64,000 bases of DNA from Metridium senile (lineage: Eukaryota; Cnidaria; Anthozoa; Actiniaria; Metridiidae): positions 24,429,278-24,493,277 of the forward strand of contig OX459095.1 of assembly GCA_949775045.1 (NCBI GenBank), read 5' to 3'. The notes below the pieces were generated by a model that had not been told where the DNA came from, made no database searches, and saw only the letters and a list, made by a program, of their open reading frames with translations. The first letter of the stretch is position 1, and each line of letters starts with the position of its first letter. Both the position numbers and the translations under genes were made by a program. This document shows positions 25,516 to 36,703 of this stretch, piece by piece.

Positions 25516-25830
25516 ACTTGATATTTTTTTCTACTTTATTAATGCTAGCTGCCACTCTGGTTTTTCAGCCCACATCCTACTAATTACTTAAGACCCCCCT
25601 CCTAAGCTGCAACTAAATCCTTTACTTTACAATTTATTTTACTTAATTAATGCTAGCTCCCACTTTGGTTTTTCAGCCCACATCCTACTAATTACTTAAG
25701 ACCCCCCTCCTAAGCTGCAACTAAACCCTTTACTTTACAATTTATTTTACTTAATTAATGCTAGCTCCCACTCTAGTTTTTCAGCCCACATCCTACTAAT
25801 TACTGCAAAACCCCTAATATTTTTATTTTG
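25516..25830 (+). repeat. Tandem repeat, 108 bp x 3
   Basis: Three nearly identical copies carry tttactttacaatttatttt, acttaattaatgctagctcc, cactttggtttttcagccca, catcctactaattac, then ttaagacccccctcctaagc. The last copy degenerates after ctaattac. The C-rich words recall the ccctcccc words inside the element at 40057-40899, but no common termini were found. Confidence 0.85.
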
Positions 25831-26127
25831 CTCATAAATGAAAAAAAATAAAAAATAAATAAATTACACCAACCCCGCTAACTACGCAAAGAAGCCTGCC
25901 GCACCATCATCTACGCCTACGATAGTAATCAATTTCTTTTAAAAATAGGTCTAATGATGCCACGGAAGTCAATACTCCCGCTGCTCCCTTTAGGATTTTT
26001 CGAAATCAACCATGTCGAGCGGCAAAGTCCTGATAGCTAGAGTCGTCTCGGGAAAAAAAAACAAAAAACATTTCTCTTGCACCCAGGGTAGTACAACCTT
26101 TATGCCAATTACTGATTACATAAGGAA

Positions 26128-26300
26128 GAGAAAGGCGTGATGGTCCAGTGGTTAAGGGATCAGATTCCAGGTCTAATGCTCTGGGCTTTACTCTCCCAGT
26201 GTGTAGTCTTCTCGGATGCGGGACAAAAAGCCTGAGGTCCCCACTGCTATCACTCTCTTAGCTTCCTATATAAGGTTAACGTAAAATATCCTGTTGTGTT
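26128..26300 (+). mobile_element. tRNA-derived SINE, second family (degenerate)
   Basis: The A-box-like start gatggtccagtggttaaggg is followed by a weak B-box region (gggctttactctccc) and the body word cttctcggatgcgggacaaaaagcctgaggtccc, here split across 26210-26242. This layout occurs in tRNA-derived SINEs of many invertebrates. The match is from recall, not from a search. Confidence 0.45.
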
Positions 26301-27550
26301 TGCAAATCGAGTAGGGGATTGCCTCCATCACAGCAGCTTGGTTTCAGTTTTATGGCAGCAAATGTGCGCCTTCATATATCAGTCCGCTGAGTCCTCCACA
26401 TTTCATGTAAAACTGAGATATACTTTCTCAATTCGTGTATATCACTGCTTAGAAGACACCGTTTATTTTTTTTTCGATTACATAAAATAACAAAGTTACA
26501 CCAGCTACGCATATGTAGTAATCTTTTCACCGTATATTGTTACTTTCTTACAAAAAATGTGTAAAACTATAAGCTTCACTATAAACTTCACCTATACTCT
26601 ATATATAAGTCTAAGTTTATTTACTGACACTTCGTGCGTCAAATATTCTTCTGAGTATAGATTAACCTTCTTACAATTATAATATGTATAATAGTATATG
26701 TGAATAGCTTCTATACCTTGTTTTTTTAAAATGTTGTCCAGTTGGCGCTATCGAGTCTGCCAGTTAAGCATACGTAATACAGCTTATAAGGCAGAACACC
26801 TTTTATATATTGTCTCCTAATGACAGTATTTGTCCTCACTTAGGTCAAAGAAACATTTAAGAATATTACCTTTTAAAAGAGTGTTTCAATGGGGTTAGCC
26901 TTCTAGCATCGAACGGCCTAAAATGTGACCTGTCAACCGACAAATGAAACAAATTTTATCCGTCAATCATCAAACGTCAATGCCGAAAATATACGCTGTA
27001 AAACCACTTATAGAACCACTCCAAATACTTATCAAAAACATCGAACAAGGACTCGATCCTTAACAAAATATCCTGTAACGTGATACATTTATCAATAAAT
27101 ATCCATGTTGTATTATTGTAGAATGATTCATTAGCCAGTATTATTTGTGCTTTATATAGAATGAATTGAAAAACCAAAAAAAAATTTCTTATGAGCTCAG
27201 TGTCTTTTTTTTATCACTTGAGTTTCCAAAATCTCGCTTTTAGTACAGGCATCCATTAAATGCTGATTATCTCGAGAACGAGCTCTGGACACGCCATTTT
27301 AATTGTCATATTTGGAATCAGAATAAAATTTCACATTAAAAAAAGTAGTTTAAAGAAAAGTTTAAAATTATTTCCAAAAGTAACCAGTCACATTAAAAGT
27401 TAATTTTACCTCTTAAAGTGGTACATGTAGTCACTCCTTTCGGGTCTTTTCAGTAACTATATTCGCAACTTATGAAACTGCTATATTGCAATACATATTG
27501 CTGCCACGGAGCATGAGATTTCAATAACAATCATAAGTGCAATAGGTAAT
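26301..27550. other. No gene recognised
   Basis: AT-rich sequence. The minus-strand frame at 26977-27177 is lysine-poor and aromatic-rich but has no membrane or domain pattern that I can name. Confidence 0.45.
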
Positions 27551-27670
27551 GTTCAAAGGCCTCCCATTCGGACTTGACGGCGTCATTTCAAAGTCCGCCC
27601 TATTATTTCTAGAACCTAAGGCGGAGCTTTGAAATGCCGCAAATTAAGTCCGAATTGGAGGCCTTTGAAC
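27551..27670. mobile_element. Small MITE, 120 bp
   Basis: Inverted arms of about 50 bases: gttcaaaggcctcccattcg at the left, and its near complement ending gcctttgaac at the right. They continue through ggactt, gcggc/gacggcg, atttcaaag and tccgcc. The loop is about 20 bases. No target-site duplication is evident. Confidence 0.75.
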
Positions 27671-28004
27671 GATTTCTCAAACCATAGTTAATATGCTTTT
27701 AACAGGGAAGAGTGGAAAGTTAGAAATTGGATTAATTTTTATTTTTATTGATAAATTTAAGATTAAGCTATGTTAATTGCACTATTTCTTAACGTTGGTG
27801 ACAGGACTGTTTTGCTCTGGAGAGCAGAAGTTTAAAATCAAAGAATACCGCTCAAAACCCGTAAGTAGTTTTTAATGGGATCGATTTGAAAGCTCTTCAT
27901 TTGTCCTCACTTTTTTTGTAAAACTCGTATTTTCTAGACAGAGTCAATGTTAATTGTAAATTTGTCCTCACAATTGGTAGCGAACGTGTAGTTGTGACGT
28001 AGTC

Positions 28005-28133
28005 ATGGCCCGAAGGGAAGTAGATAGCGATAAGGATGAATCCATTTCAGGAGACGAAAAGCTATCGATTGCAGTTGTCTTCTCTACTTTCTACATAAAC
28101 AAGTGGGCGGTTAAAACTTTCAATTTCGAATAA
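28005..28133 (+). CDS. Small open frame, product unknown (weak)
   Basis: A 42-codon frame starts ATGGCCCGAAGG with a good purine at -3 and has an acidic N-terminal half (MARREVDSDKDESISGDEKL). It is the only GC-balanced stretch nearby. No signal peptide, transmembrane segment or known motif is visible. It could be a first exon or chance. Confidence 0.15.
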   Translation: MARREVDSDKDESISGDEKLSIAVVFSTFYINKWAVKTFNFE

Positions 28134-28393
28134 TGGAAATGTCATTGAGTTAAAAAGCTATACGCAATAAAATTAGAACAAAAAAGCTCTGAAGTGGAGT
28201 TTCAGTTTTGATTTCCCTAGATGTTTGGAAATCTAGGAAAATGTTTACATCTGAATGTTATCTATATTTGACTTTTTTGGGAAATCATCTCAATGTCTAG
28301 GGGCTATCCAGGTGCATCAGATTTGACCAACCCCATCGGAAGGTTACCTCGATCGTGAATATTTAATGAGTTTGGTAAATATAATTAAACGTC

Positions 28394-28641
28394 TATGCAT
28401 GCGACCAAACGTTTGTACTGGGGGCAATCTACTGCTGTTTGACCACGTCAACAAAAACAGGCTAGGACGATTTACTTATGCATGCGACCAAACGTTTGTA
28501 CCGGGACAATCTACTGCTGTTTGACCACGTGAACAAAAACAGGCTAGGACGATTTACCTATGCATGCGACCAAACTCTTGTACGGGGGACAATCTACAGC
28601 TGTTTGAACACGTCAACAAAAACAGGCTAGGACGATTTACC
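28394..28641 (+). repeat. Minisatellite, about 82 bp x 3
   Basis: Three copies begin tatgcatgcgaccaaac (28394, 28477, 28559). They continue with ttgtac(t/c)ggg, acaatctac(t/a)gctgtttga, acacgt(c/g)aacaaaaacagg and ctaggacgatttac. They differ by a few substitutions. Confidence 0.9.
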
Positions 28642-28649
28642 TTCGCGTA

Positions 28650-29275
28650 TCAAAAGGTTAACGTTGAAAGTGAGTTATTAATGTAAGTAACGCATAGTCC
28701 ATTACCGTATATTCAGCTCATTTAATTACAGTTTTATTAGATTAATTCTATTGAAAAAATCTAGACAGTGACACGTACAATGGAGTTTCACAATTAAGTC
28801 CTAGCTAGAGATTGCTAAATAGAATGAAAAAGTGTTATTTATTAACAAGCGTCTAGAAAAGGTCAACAAACCTACTTTTAATGTTGGCCAACACAGCTCT
28901 TTCTCAAAAAAAGAGCTCTATCAAATATCTTGGTCTATTTTGGAGTCAAACTTATAAAAACAGCACGATAAATTGACTATAAAGCAGACAGAAAGACTCT
29001 AGTAAGTAGACTTAGACTATTAGGAAGACTTAGGAACATCAGTAGACTTTAGGCTAAGCCTATCATATAGTCCTAGGAATTCCAGTAGACTTATTAGCCT
29101 ATTAGGAAGACTCAGAAAATACATAACTGTAGATGTTTGTAAACAGCTTCATGGCACCTTAATTCAACCTTTGTATGAATTTCGTAATGTCAGTATGTTT
29201 TCAAATACTGACATAAGTAGTACTTTGGCTTAAAAAACGTGGAGCACGCTTTAAGTCAGTTATAATACACGTAAT
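28650..29275. other. No gene recognised
   Basis: 28980-29110 contains several irregular copies of the word (t)agtagactta/ttaggaagactta. It is otherwise AT-rich and featureless. Confidence 0.5.
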
Positions 29276-29318
29276 ATAATTATAATTATTATAATTATTA
29301 TATTATTATATATTATTA

Positions 29319-29379
<61 letters not shown>

Positions 29380-29404
29380 ATTATTATTATTATTAATAAT
29401 ATTA

Positions 29405-29435
<31 letters not shown>

Positions 29436-29480
29436 CATCATCATTATTATTATTATTATTATTATTACTATTATTATTTT
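29276..29480. repeat. TTA trinucleotide microsatellite
   Basis: About 200 bases of TTA/ATT repeats with scattered interruptions (ataatt, atcatc, actatt). The arrangement suggests an old, partly eroded microsatellite. Confidence 0.95.
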
Positions 29481-29950
29481 TCTCTTCTGCTGCAAAGTTA
29501 TCTAATAATGCTTTAATATTCGCTCTAGCTACTACTTAGAGGATATAAGCGGAGAAATCGATTATTTAAAATTCAATCACTGTCTTCACCTACTACGCTT
29601 CGCAAATGATTCTAGGACACATGTCTTCCGATATTTCAAGCAGGAAGAACTGGTTCATTTGTTAATTGAAAGTGTTTCCGGATTTTTTAAGCGTTTCAGC
29701 GGAGATAAAATGTGCTTTTAATATTAAAAAGCTCTCGGACATCATACCGGCTAGGGCTAATGAGTTGTTGTTGAGGTTGACCTTATATTTATTCATAATA
29801 ATGTTTGAATAGTTTAATTGTTCTGCTGCTGTTTTTGTCCATCGTTTTATTTGATTTGGCTCCCTTAGGGTTTCTATTTCTGGCATGTTTTTTACTCGTG
29901 GATTACGATATATATTTTGTAATGGGTTGCTTGCTTGCTTGAAAATAAGT
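29481..29950. other. No gene recognised
   Basis: A minus-strand frame of 74 codons (29662-29886) has no recognisable domain. It lies against the microsatellite and is probably chance. Confidence 0.45.
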
Positions 29951-29957
29951 CATATAG

Positions 29958-30346
29958 TAAACAAACAAACAAACAAACAAACAAACAAACAAACAAACAA
30001 ACAAACAAACAAACAAACAAACAAACAAACAAACAAACAAACAAACAAACAAACAAACAAACAAACAAACAAACAAACAAACAAACAAACAAACAAACAA
30101 ACAAACAAACAAACAAACAAACAAACAAACAAACAAACAAACAAACAAACAAACAAACAAACAAACAAACAAACAAACAAACAAACAAACAAACAAACAA
30201 ACAAACAAACAAACAAACAAACAAACAAACAAACAAACAAACAAACAAACAAACAAACAAACAAACAAACAAACAAACAAACAAACAAACAAACAAACAA
30301 ACAAACAAACAAACAAACAAACAAACAAACAAACAAACAAACAAAA
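29958..30346. repeat. CAAA tetranucleotide microsatellite, about 96 perfect copies
   Basis: An uninterrupted ACAA run of nearly 390 bases. Since 4 and 3 share no factor, the translation cycles with period 4 residues (KQTN on one strand, FVCL on the other) and has no stop in any frame. That makes five overlapping 142-158 codon frames, none of which is a gene. Confidence 0.97.
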
Positions 30347-30764
30347 AAACGCGTAGGATAATTAATAAACATAAACAACCATCTTTAAATGTGCAATAAT
30401 TTTTTTTTTATTATAAAAAAAATAAAATGTGCAATAAATATCAATTAACGGCTTAAACCCATATGAGCCGCTATTATCTTTGCTGGAGACTGAAAAACAA
30501 ATGAAAATCGCCCCAAGCAAGCAGCTGGTATGCCACGTAAATACATCCTGGTGATCCATATACGTACACACTAATGGATAGCAAGATGTATTAAAATATA
30601 GCTAGTTAACGAATGGGATAACGACTGACCTAGCGGACATCAATACGTTCATTAAGACGATATTACGCTTCATGCTCAACCTAAAGTGATTTATTGATAT
30701 TTTTATTGTATACAAAGACATGTAGAGACGCCACTACAGCATATGACGCTAACTGACAGTGACC

Positions 30765-31101
30765 TAGCCTGTGTTACAGCCAGAATTTTTCTCTGAAGTT
30801 CCGTCTGTGAATCAGAGCAACGAACCGTGTTCTGGCCCCCAGCGAACTACACGATTATAAATACTAGATGCTGATTGGCTTTCAATGATGCTCCTTCTTA
30901 CACGAACTCTCATTGGATAATTCAACATAACCGGAAGTATTAAATTGTCCAATGAGAGTTCGTGTAAGAAAGAGCATCTATGAAAGCCAATCAGCATCTA
31001 GTATATATAATCGTGTAGTTCGCTGGGGGCCAGAACACGGTTCGTTGCTCTGATTCACAGACGGACTTTCGAGAGAAAAATTCCGGCTGTAACACAGGCT
31101 A
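30765..31101. mobile_element. TAGCCTG...CAGGCTA foldback element, 337 bp
   Basis: Arms of about 150 bases start tagcctgtgttacagcc and end with ggctgtaacacaggcta. They pair through cagagcaacgaaccgtgttc, tggcccccagcgaactacac, gctgattggctttca and acacgaactctcattgg. The 9-base flank acagtgacc is present on both sides (30756-30764 and 31102-31110), so the ends are exact. A 9-base duplication together with long arms fits a Mutator-like (MULE) non-autonomous element. That assignment is inference. Confidence 0.9.
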
Positions 31102-31364
31102 ACAGTGACCCTGTAGTATTTCAAAGACCAAACTGTTTCGCTTTTTTTATCCTAAAATTTAAAAGGCGATCTAGTGCGATATAATGTGTAAACATGTTTT
31201 ATGTTATGCATATCCTGTGATCGGCTGTGAACCAGACTTTGAGGGATAAACGTACCAAACGCCAGCAAGTAAGATTTGTCATTCAATGCATATAAGTTTA
31301 TTTTCGCAGCAGTTGTTTCGATCCTTCTTATTGTTATTTAACATTGTAAGATATTTGATATAAA

Positions 31365-31507
31365 TCGCGCGCTCTGATTGGCCGATTTGTTTGATTTTAA
31401 CTACTGAATATGTATTCTATGAAAACTTGGCAGGAGTGCTATATCGAGCATTTTGTACGCGCAGTGCTTCTCCTAACGCTTCTCCCATCTTCTTAAAAAT
31501 CCCGCGT
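31365..31507. mobile_element. Foldback-family remnant abutting a LINE
   Basis: It starts cgcgcgctctgattggccga and ends aaaaatcccgcgtgg, matching the words of 22170-22400 and 520-785. Its right edge coincides with the 5' break of the LINE fragment that follows. Confidence 0.5.
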
Positions 31508-32660
31508 GGAACTAATTTATATCTTGCTACAAAAGCTCTGTTGCCTTGATGTCCCACCATCCTCCTCAACTGGTGCGCAAACTTCCTAATGAACCGCCAA
31601 CAACGCGTCTTAGTCGAACAGTCAAAGTTTAGTTGGCTGAACCTTAACGCAGGAGTGCCCCAGGGTACCAAGTTGGGGCCGTTATTCTTCTTGGTAATGA
31701 TAAATGACTTGGCCTGCTCGTTGCCCATGTACAAGTACATAGATGATTGTACATTGTTTGAGGTTTTTTCTCCCTCGACCGCTCTATATCCACTTTACAG
31801 ACAGAGTTGAACACCATACATGAATGGACTCAGGAGAACAATATGCGCTTAAATGTAAAAAAGACCAAAGAATTATGCATATCATTTCTAAAGTACCAAC
31901 CACTCCTACAGCCTCTAGAAGTAGAAGGCCGCCCATTAGATGCAGTTCATGAGACTAAGTTGTTAGGTGTTTTCCTCTCAGCTGATCTTAAGTGGAACGT
32001 ACACATTGAATTGATTACATCATTCTGTGGTAAATCCAGCAAGCGTCTGTACGCCTTGAGAACACTGAAACGAAACGGGGTCATTTCTGATGACCTGAGT
32101 TCTGTGTACTGCGGTTTCATCCGTCCTATACTTGAATATGCATCGCCCGTCTGGCATTCCTCACTCACATCCACCCTGAATGACCGTTTAGAGCAAGTAC
32201 AGCGAAGAGCGACAAAAATCATCTTGCCATACCTTTCTTACAGTGAGAGATTCCACAGCCTTGGTCTCCCAACGCTCTCTGAACGGCGCGAATCACTTTG
32301 CCGTGGTTTTTACAAATCAATGTTGACAAAAGGAGACAATATGAACGATCTTCTGCCAAAGAAAATCCAACGGAAGCATTTAACAAGATTTCCTAGAACA
32401 TTCCCCATTTTTAATTGCAAAAAAAAAAACCGTTTTCAAACCAGTTTCATGCCCTACGCAGTAAGAAAGTGGGATGCTGATCCATAAGTGGAATGTTGTA
32501 CATATGCATATTTGACTTTTTTATATTTTTATATTGACTTTTTATAAATGTATATTAATATTATCTCTTAGTTTTCTATTTATACCATTGTAAACTTGAG
32601 TTTTTCAATTTGTAAATTGCCATTCAAGTACCTTAATAAACTTATTATATTATTAATTAA
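31505..32660 (+). pseudogene. 5'-truncated LINE reverse transcriptase with frameshifts
   Basis: Non-LTR retrotransposon reverse transcriptase fragment. The first readable piece (VELIYILLQKLCCLDVP) switches frame near 31556. The next carries the fingers/palm motif GVPQG (31652 on) with LGPL and INDL. The catalytic YIDD lies at 31736-31747. Another frame change near 31770-31800 is followed by a 226-codon frame with the thumb region (EWTQENNMRLNVKKTKEL, then a gfirPiLEYaspVW box) and the C-terminal FQTSFMPYAVRKWD. The N-terminal endonuclease and early reverse transcriptase are missing. An AT-rich 3' region with ttgtaaattgccattcaag and taataaacttatta follows. The family looks jockey/CR1-like. It cannot move by itself. 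Confidence 0.9.
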
Positions 32661-33196
32661 AATCTGGTTCACACACGTGCACTTTTTCAAAGAAACACAA
32701 AAGGTGATATTACACGTGAGGATCGATCATCGCCAAAAAAAAAAAATAAAAGCAACCCAAAAACCAAATGGTGAGGAGCCTAATAGGCAGATTTAAAGAA
32801 GTTAAAATAGATGTCAATCCAATCTATTGTCTTTGGTCAAATAATATTGGCTTACGGTACCTAATTATACTATTATGCTATAACTCCTACACTATCTTCG
32901 GGCTTTCGCAATGCAACTAACGAATTACTTCTACGATATTAGACTGACTCTGACTCCTTACGTATAAAATTTTAAAATTAGACTATAGGATATGGCATAA
33001 GACTATCTAACTGAACTTATTCAACGTTGCGAACTGCCTCAGTAGGAATTCTGAATTTAACTCTCGTCAAACTATACTACTGACTATACACAGGCCATAC
33101 TTGTCATATATTAAATGCATCAAAGCATTGAATCCAACGACTATTATGATATTTGATTAGAATGATAACTGGAAAAATGTAGTTTGGTGAATAATT
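32661..33196. other. No gene recognised
   Basis: AT-rich spacer between the LINE fragment and a MITE; no repeat pairing found. Confidence 0.5.
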
Positions 33197-33328
33197 AACA
33201 ATTATTCGCCGAATATATTGAAGGCGAAGTGGTTATCGGGCGAATATTTACCGAGCCGCCAGTCTTCGAGCGGCTCAGCTCGGTAAATATTCGTCCGATA
33301 ACCACTTAGCCTGAGGTGAATAATTGTT
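33197..33328. mobile_element. Palindromic MITE, 132 bp, upstream of the GPCR
   Basis: Arms meet over agtcttc near 33270. The left arm carries gcgaagtggttatcgg and gcgaatatttaccgagc, and the right arm carries their complements. The outer ends are aacaattatt and aataattgtt. It lies about 335 bases before the GPCR start codon and could affect its promoter. Confidence 0.8.
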
Positions 33329-33663
33329 TTAGTATATACACAATTCACAACCGAACAAAAAAAATAAAGAAATGAAAATTCTTGTATAATATAAACAATT
33401 CTTGCGTAATATATTACAAAGCATATATTACATATCCCGAGATAGAGAACCAATTAGAGCGCGCGTTCTTATGAGTTTGTGAATTATGTATATACTAATT
33501 GGTTTTGTCTTTTATATTCCAGCACGTAGCAAGGTAAACAAACAGAAAACCAAGCAGAACAGAAATCCATCGACGATAAACTAGTCATTGCGGTGTCGCC
33601 TTGACCAAACCCAAGGCGTAAAAGTTAAAATTGCAAGAAGGGATTGACGAAAGTATTAATATA

Positions 33664-35157
33664 ATGGAAAGTAATATTTCAAACGAACATAGCGAGGGAC
33701 CAGAAAACACTAGTTCATACATGCTGTTCAGTTACTGGCTCGTCATCGTGATTTTCCTGGGATTGGTGGGGAACATATTCGTCTTGGTAGTCTTCAATAA
33801 AGATCCTCTCAAACAGCGTTCGTCTTCACCATGGTACCTGAGTCTCAGTTCCTCGGCCCTGATTTCAACTATCAGCTACATAACGTCTTACGCAAAATCG
33901 GTCCAAAACGACACAAAAGACAATGCTATTTTTCAGTGTAAACTTGCTCTATTTATGGAGGTGATAGGATATACTACATATTCGTTTATGATTATGGTAA
34001 CTGTCGTTCAGTCTGCAGTAAAGACTTGGCGTTTAATAAAGCCAACAAGCCCGTGTCTTCCCCACATTAATTTTCGTAAAGTATCATTTATTGTACTGTT
34101 GTGTTTATGGGTGACCTGCATTGTCCTTGGAGTGATACCGGCCTGGGTTCTAAAAGACGCAGTGACATCCAAAGACCGCATATCGTGTAAGTTTGAATGG
34201 ACAGATGAAACTGGTAGCGTGACATGGTACCGTTTGCTGCTGACTATTGTAGTAGTTTACACCCCGGCATTGATAACCTTGACAGCAACCCTTGTCACAA
34301 TCGGTACGTACTATATGTGTCACGTTTAGATACTTACAATATTTACATGTAAACTGAAACATTTGTTTTAAGATGATGAATAAATACAGTTATTATTATT
34401 ATCATTATAAAATAATAATGTTACATATAAATACTGTATATATCGGTCGTGCTCGAATACATGGAGGATATTACATGGGCGCGTGGAGATACGTATTTTA
34501 TCTTCGAGTGTTCAATTGATATCTCACGAGTGAGCGCAGCGATAGATGGTAACGTGCTATTTCACATGTGAAATAACATGTTTTTTTTACGATGTGAAGA
34601 TATCACTTTTTCGCGCGGGAAATCACCTGATATTTCACTGAAGTTTATATAATAATTTGATATATACTACTGCAACGTGTTGTGTTGCATTCATTGATGT
34701 TGACCTTTATTCCTTCATCAGGATCCAAAAGCAGATTTTATCAAGTGAATCATTGAATGTTTCGCAAAACCGATATATTTCACAAAACCGATGCAACCGT
34801 CTTCACCGAACCCTAGCCCTGTTTTTCTTCCTTTCGTTGATACCTTGCCACACTGCAAGTCTAATATTAGCTGTAACAAACCCACCTTCCTTGCACTCAA
34901 AAACGATGCTTGTATTGGAACTAATCAGTCAATGTCACGTGGTCTATGGTCCATTCGTTTTTGTTGTCATGTCACGCAGTTATCGCGGTATTGTTGGTAG
35001 AATTCTGTCATGTTCAACAAACCAAGTGACACCAGGAACAGCGAGTGTGTCAAACACAAACAGCAATACCAGCAGGCCGACAGGGACGTCTAGCTCGACA
35101 GGGAATCGGGTTGAACAACACCGAATTGTGCAAGTATCGAACCGCGGTCGTCGCTAA
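33664..35157 (+). CDS. Rhodopsin-like (class A) orphan G-protein-coupled receptor, two exons
   Basis: Seven-helix plasma-membrane receptor; ligand unknown. Exon 1 starts at the ATG at 33664. It encodes a short N terminus with NIS and NTS glycosylation sites, TM1 with the GN pair (GLVGNIFVLVVF), TM2, TM3 with its conserved Cys (FQCKLALF), TM4 with Trp and an extracellular-loop-2 Cys (ISCKFEW), and TM5 with Pro. Exon 2 (34722-35157) encodes TM6 with SLIPCH, TM7, helix 8 (SRSYRGIVGRIL) and a Ser/Thr-rich tail. The total is about 359 residues, a normal class A length. Oddities: the position of the E/DRY box reads KTW and the NPxxY position reads GPFVF, so both activation motifs are replaced. The strong donor (G|GTACGT, exon end 34303) gives the wrong phase for the acceptor at 34721. 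The in-phase donor is AC|GTACTA (exon end 34307). Whether the gene splices productively is therefore uncertain. Confidence 0.8.
34308..34721 (+). other. GPCR intron with MITE remnant
   Basis: The acceptor is a good one (ttattccttcatcag). At 34480-34645 the intron holds partial inverted words (gatatctcacgagtgagcgc, then gctatttcacatgtgaaata, then gatgtgaagatatcac and gatatttcac), which look like a decayed palindromic MITE. An intronic insertion of this kind is common in AT-rich animal genomes. Confidence 0.55.
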
Positions 35158-35395
35158 ATACCAGTGACACGTTAGAATACACATCGTCACAAACAAAGTT
35201 TCCCACGCATCTCCAGCCTTGGGTCGCTTCTGAGTGGATGGCATTGGAACTCTCACAATCCTTATAAACTCTGCTCACATCCATAATTGGTAGGAGAGCT
35301 GTCTTCTCCAACATAGTTCCTCACGCCTGTTGGGTTTCAAAGCCCACCAACTTTTCAACTTTTCTCCCAGATGCTCTTACATCAAAAAGTATCTG

Positions 35396-35580
35396 TTTTT
35401 CCGGGTTATCCGGTTTTCCTCCCTAAAAAAAAATGAACATGTGAGCAGAGTTGTGTGCAAAATCTTAAAGGTAGAGTTAGTGAGTGAGTCTCCCCGATTA
35501 GTAGGGCGTACTGCGTCAAAATAGAAGATTGAGACGTTAAAAAAGTTATTATTATTATTATTATTATTTATATAGCCCTA
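35396..35580 (+). mobile_element. 5'-truncated SINE of the 7880 family
   Basis: It shares gggttatccggttttcct, aatgaacatgtgagc, gttgtgtgcaaaat, tagtgagtgag, gattagtagggc and ttgagacgttaaaaaag with the copy at 7880-8240. It lacks the tRNA head and ends in a TTA-repeat tail (35550-35568). It lies 240 bases after the GPCR stop codon, so it may fall in the 3' untranslated region. Confidence 0.85.
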
Positions 35581-36149
35581 TTTATAAGAATAGATCAATA
35601 ATAAATAATAATATACAACATATAAAATGATATCACTACTAATTTACAATTCGTACAATTTAAATAAATAAATATAGGGAATAAATCATTAAATATGAAA
35701 TTGTTGATCAACTAATTCCCTTTGTTAATACATGTTATCGATCTCAGATATTAGCGGTAGCAGAACTCACGGATGGGTAGTGTGTTGGTAAAATAAACGC
35801 GCGAAATAAACGAGGAAAAGATGACTAATGTTGAACTACAACCTTTTGGAGTGCCTGTCTAAAAAACATTACATAATTTAATAGTTTTGATATGTTTTAA
35901 TATGTATATTTATAGTTCTGAGTACAAAGTGACATATGACAAGAAATAAGTACCAAACAACTTGAATTATACGCATTTTGTTATTCTTATGAATTTGTTT
36001 AGTGTCACGTTTATAAAGTTAAGTAATTAGTGAAAACCTAAGTAAGGGTATAGAAGGCCACGAGGGCGCAGCCCGAGTAGCCTTCTAGATCTATCTAATG
36101 CGAGAGACTCGACACGAGCGTTCATAACGTTCTAACTGTCTTAGAATAT
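35581..36149. other. No gene recognised
   Basis: AT-rich downstream region of the GPCR. 36055-36085 is a short hairpin (agaaggccacgag...agtagccttct). Confidence 0.5.
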
Positions 36150-36396
36150 GATCACACCCGCGAAGAATGTTGTCAAAATTAAATATCACATGAACATAAC
36201 AAAACAACGTTTTATTATATGGCTTACTATATAGTACTTATAATGCATTGTGAATTCATTTTATATAGTATTTCACTGGCGAAGTGGCAAAACAATAAAA
36301 AACAAAAGGACTCGCCAGTGGAATACTATATTTAGATACTATGGGATGTAGAACACTAAAATACAGTCATCTGATTGGCTGAGTGGGTGTGATCAT
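36150..36396. mobile_element. Probable MITE, about 250 bp
   Basis: The outer words gatcacaccc (36150) and gggtgtgatca (ending 36396) are inverted. An internal hairpin pairs tatagtatttcactggcga (36266) with tcgccagtggaatactata (ending about 36332). It is gene-free and the target-site duplication is unresolved. Confidence 0.5.
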
Positions 36397-36703
36397 TTTC
36401 TAATTGCAGGATAAGACATAATCTCTATTTTATTTTCATGAAGATTTGCCACAGTTTTAGGCTATGACGCAGTTTTAAGTTCTCATCGTAAGTAGTAACT
36501 TGGTGTAGTTATTAATCAATAAGAACTTATCTTGGCATGAGCATATTGATTATATTAAATGAAAGATTAACAAAAAAAATTTAAGTTACTTAGGCGTCTT
36601 AAGAAGTATTTGTAAATGCATATAGTATTACTATTAGAAATGTAAATAATATTAACGTACTATATTTATCTCGTGTGTCACATTTATTGGGACATTCTTG
36701 AAT

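Noticed and set aside
28394..28641. CRISPR-like array
   Set aside because: Whole 82-bp units repeat without spacers; it is a minisatellite.
29885..30399. Five 142-158 codon frames on both strands
   Set aside because: All are translations of the CAAA microsatellite, which has no stop in any frame.
31417..31740. 107-codon minus-strand frame
   Set aside because: Antisense shadow of the LINE reverse transcriptase.
33631..33663. Earlier GPCR start at a TTG
   Set aside because: TTG is not a usual animal start; the ATG at 33664 is in frame and leaves a normal short N terminus.
34657..34721. Upstream extension of the second GPCR exon frame
   Set aside because: It is intronic; the acceptor at 34721 and the loss of GPCR-like sequence before it set the exon start.
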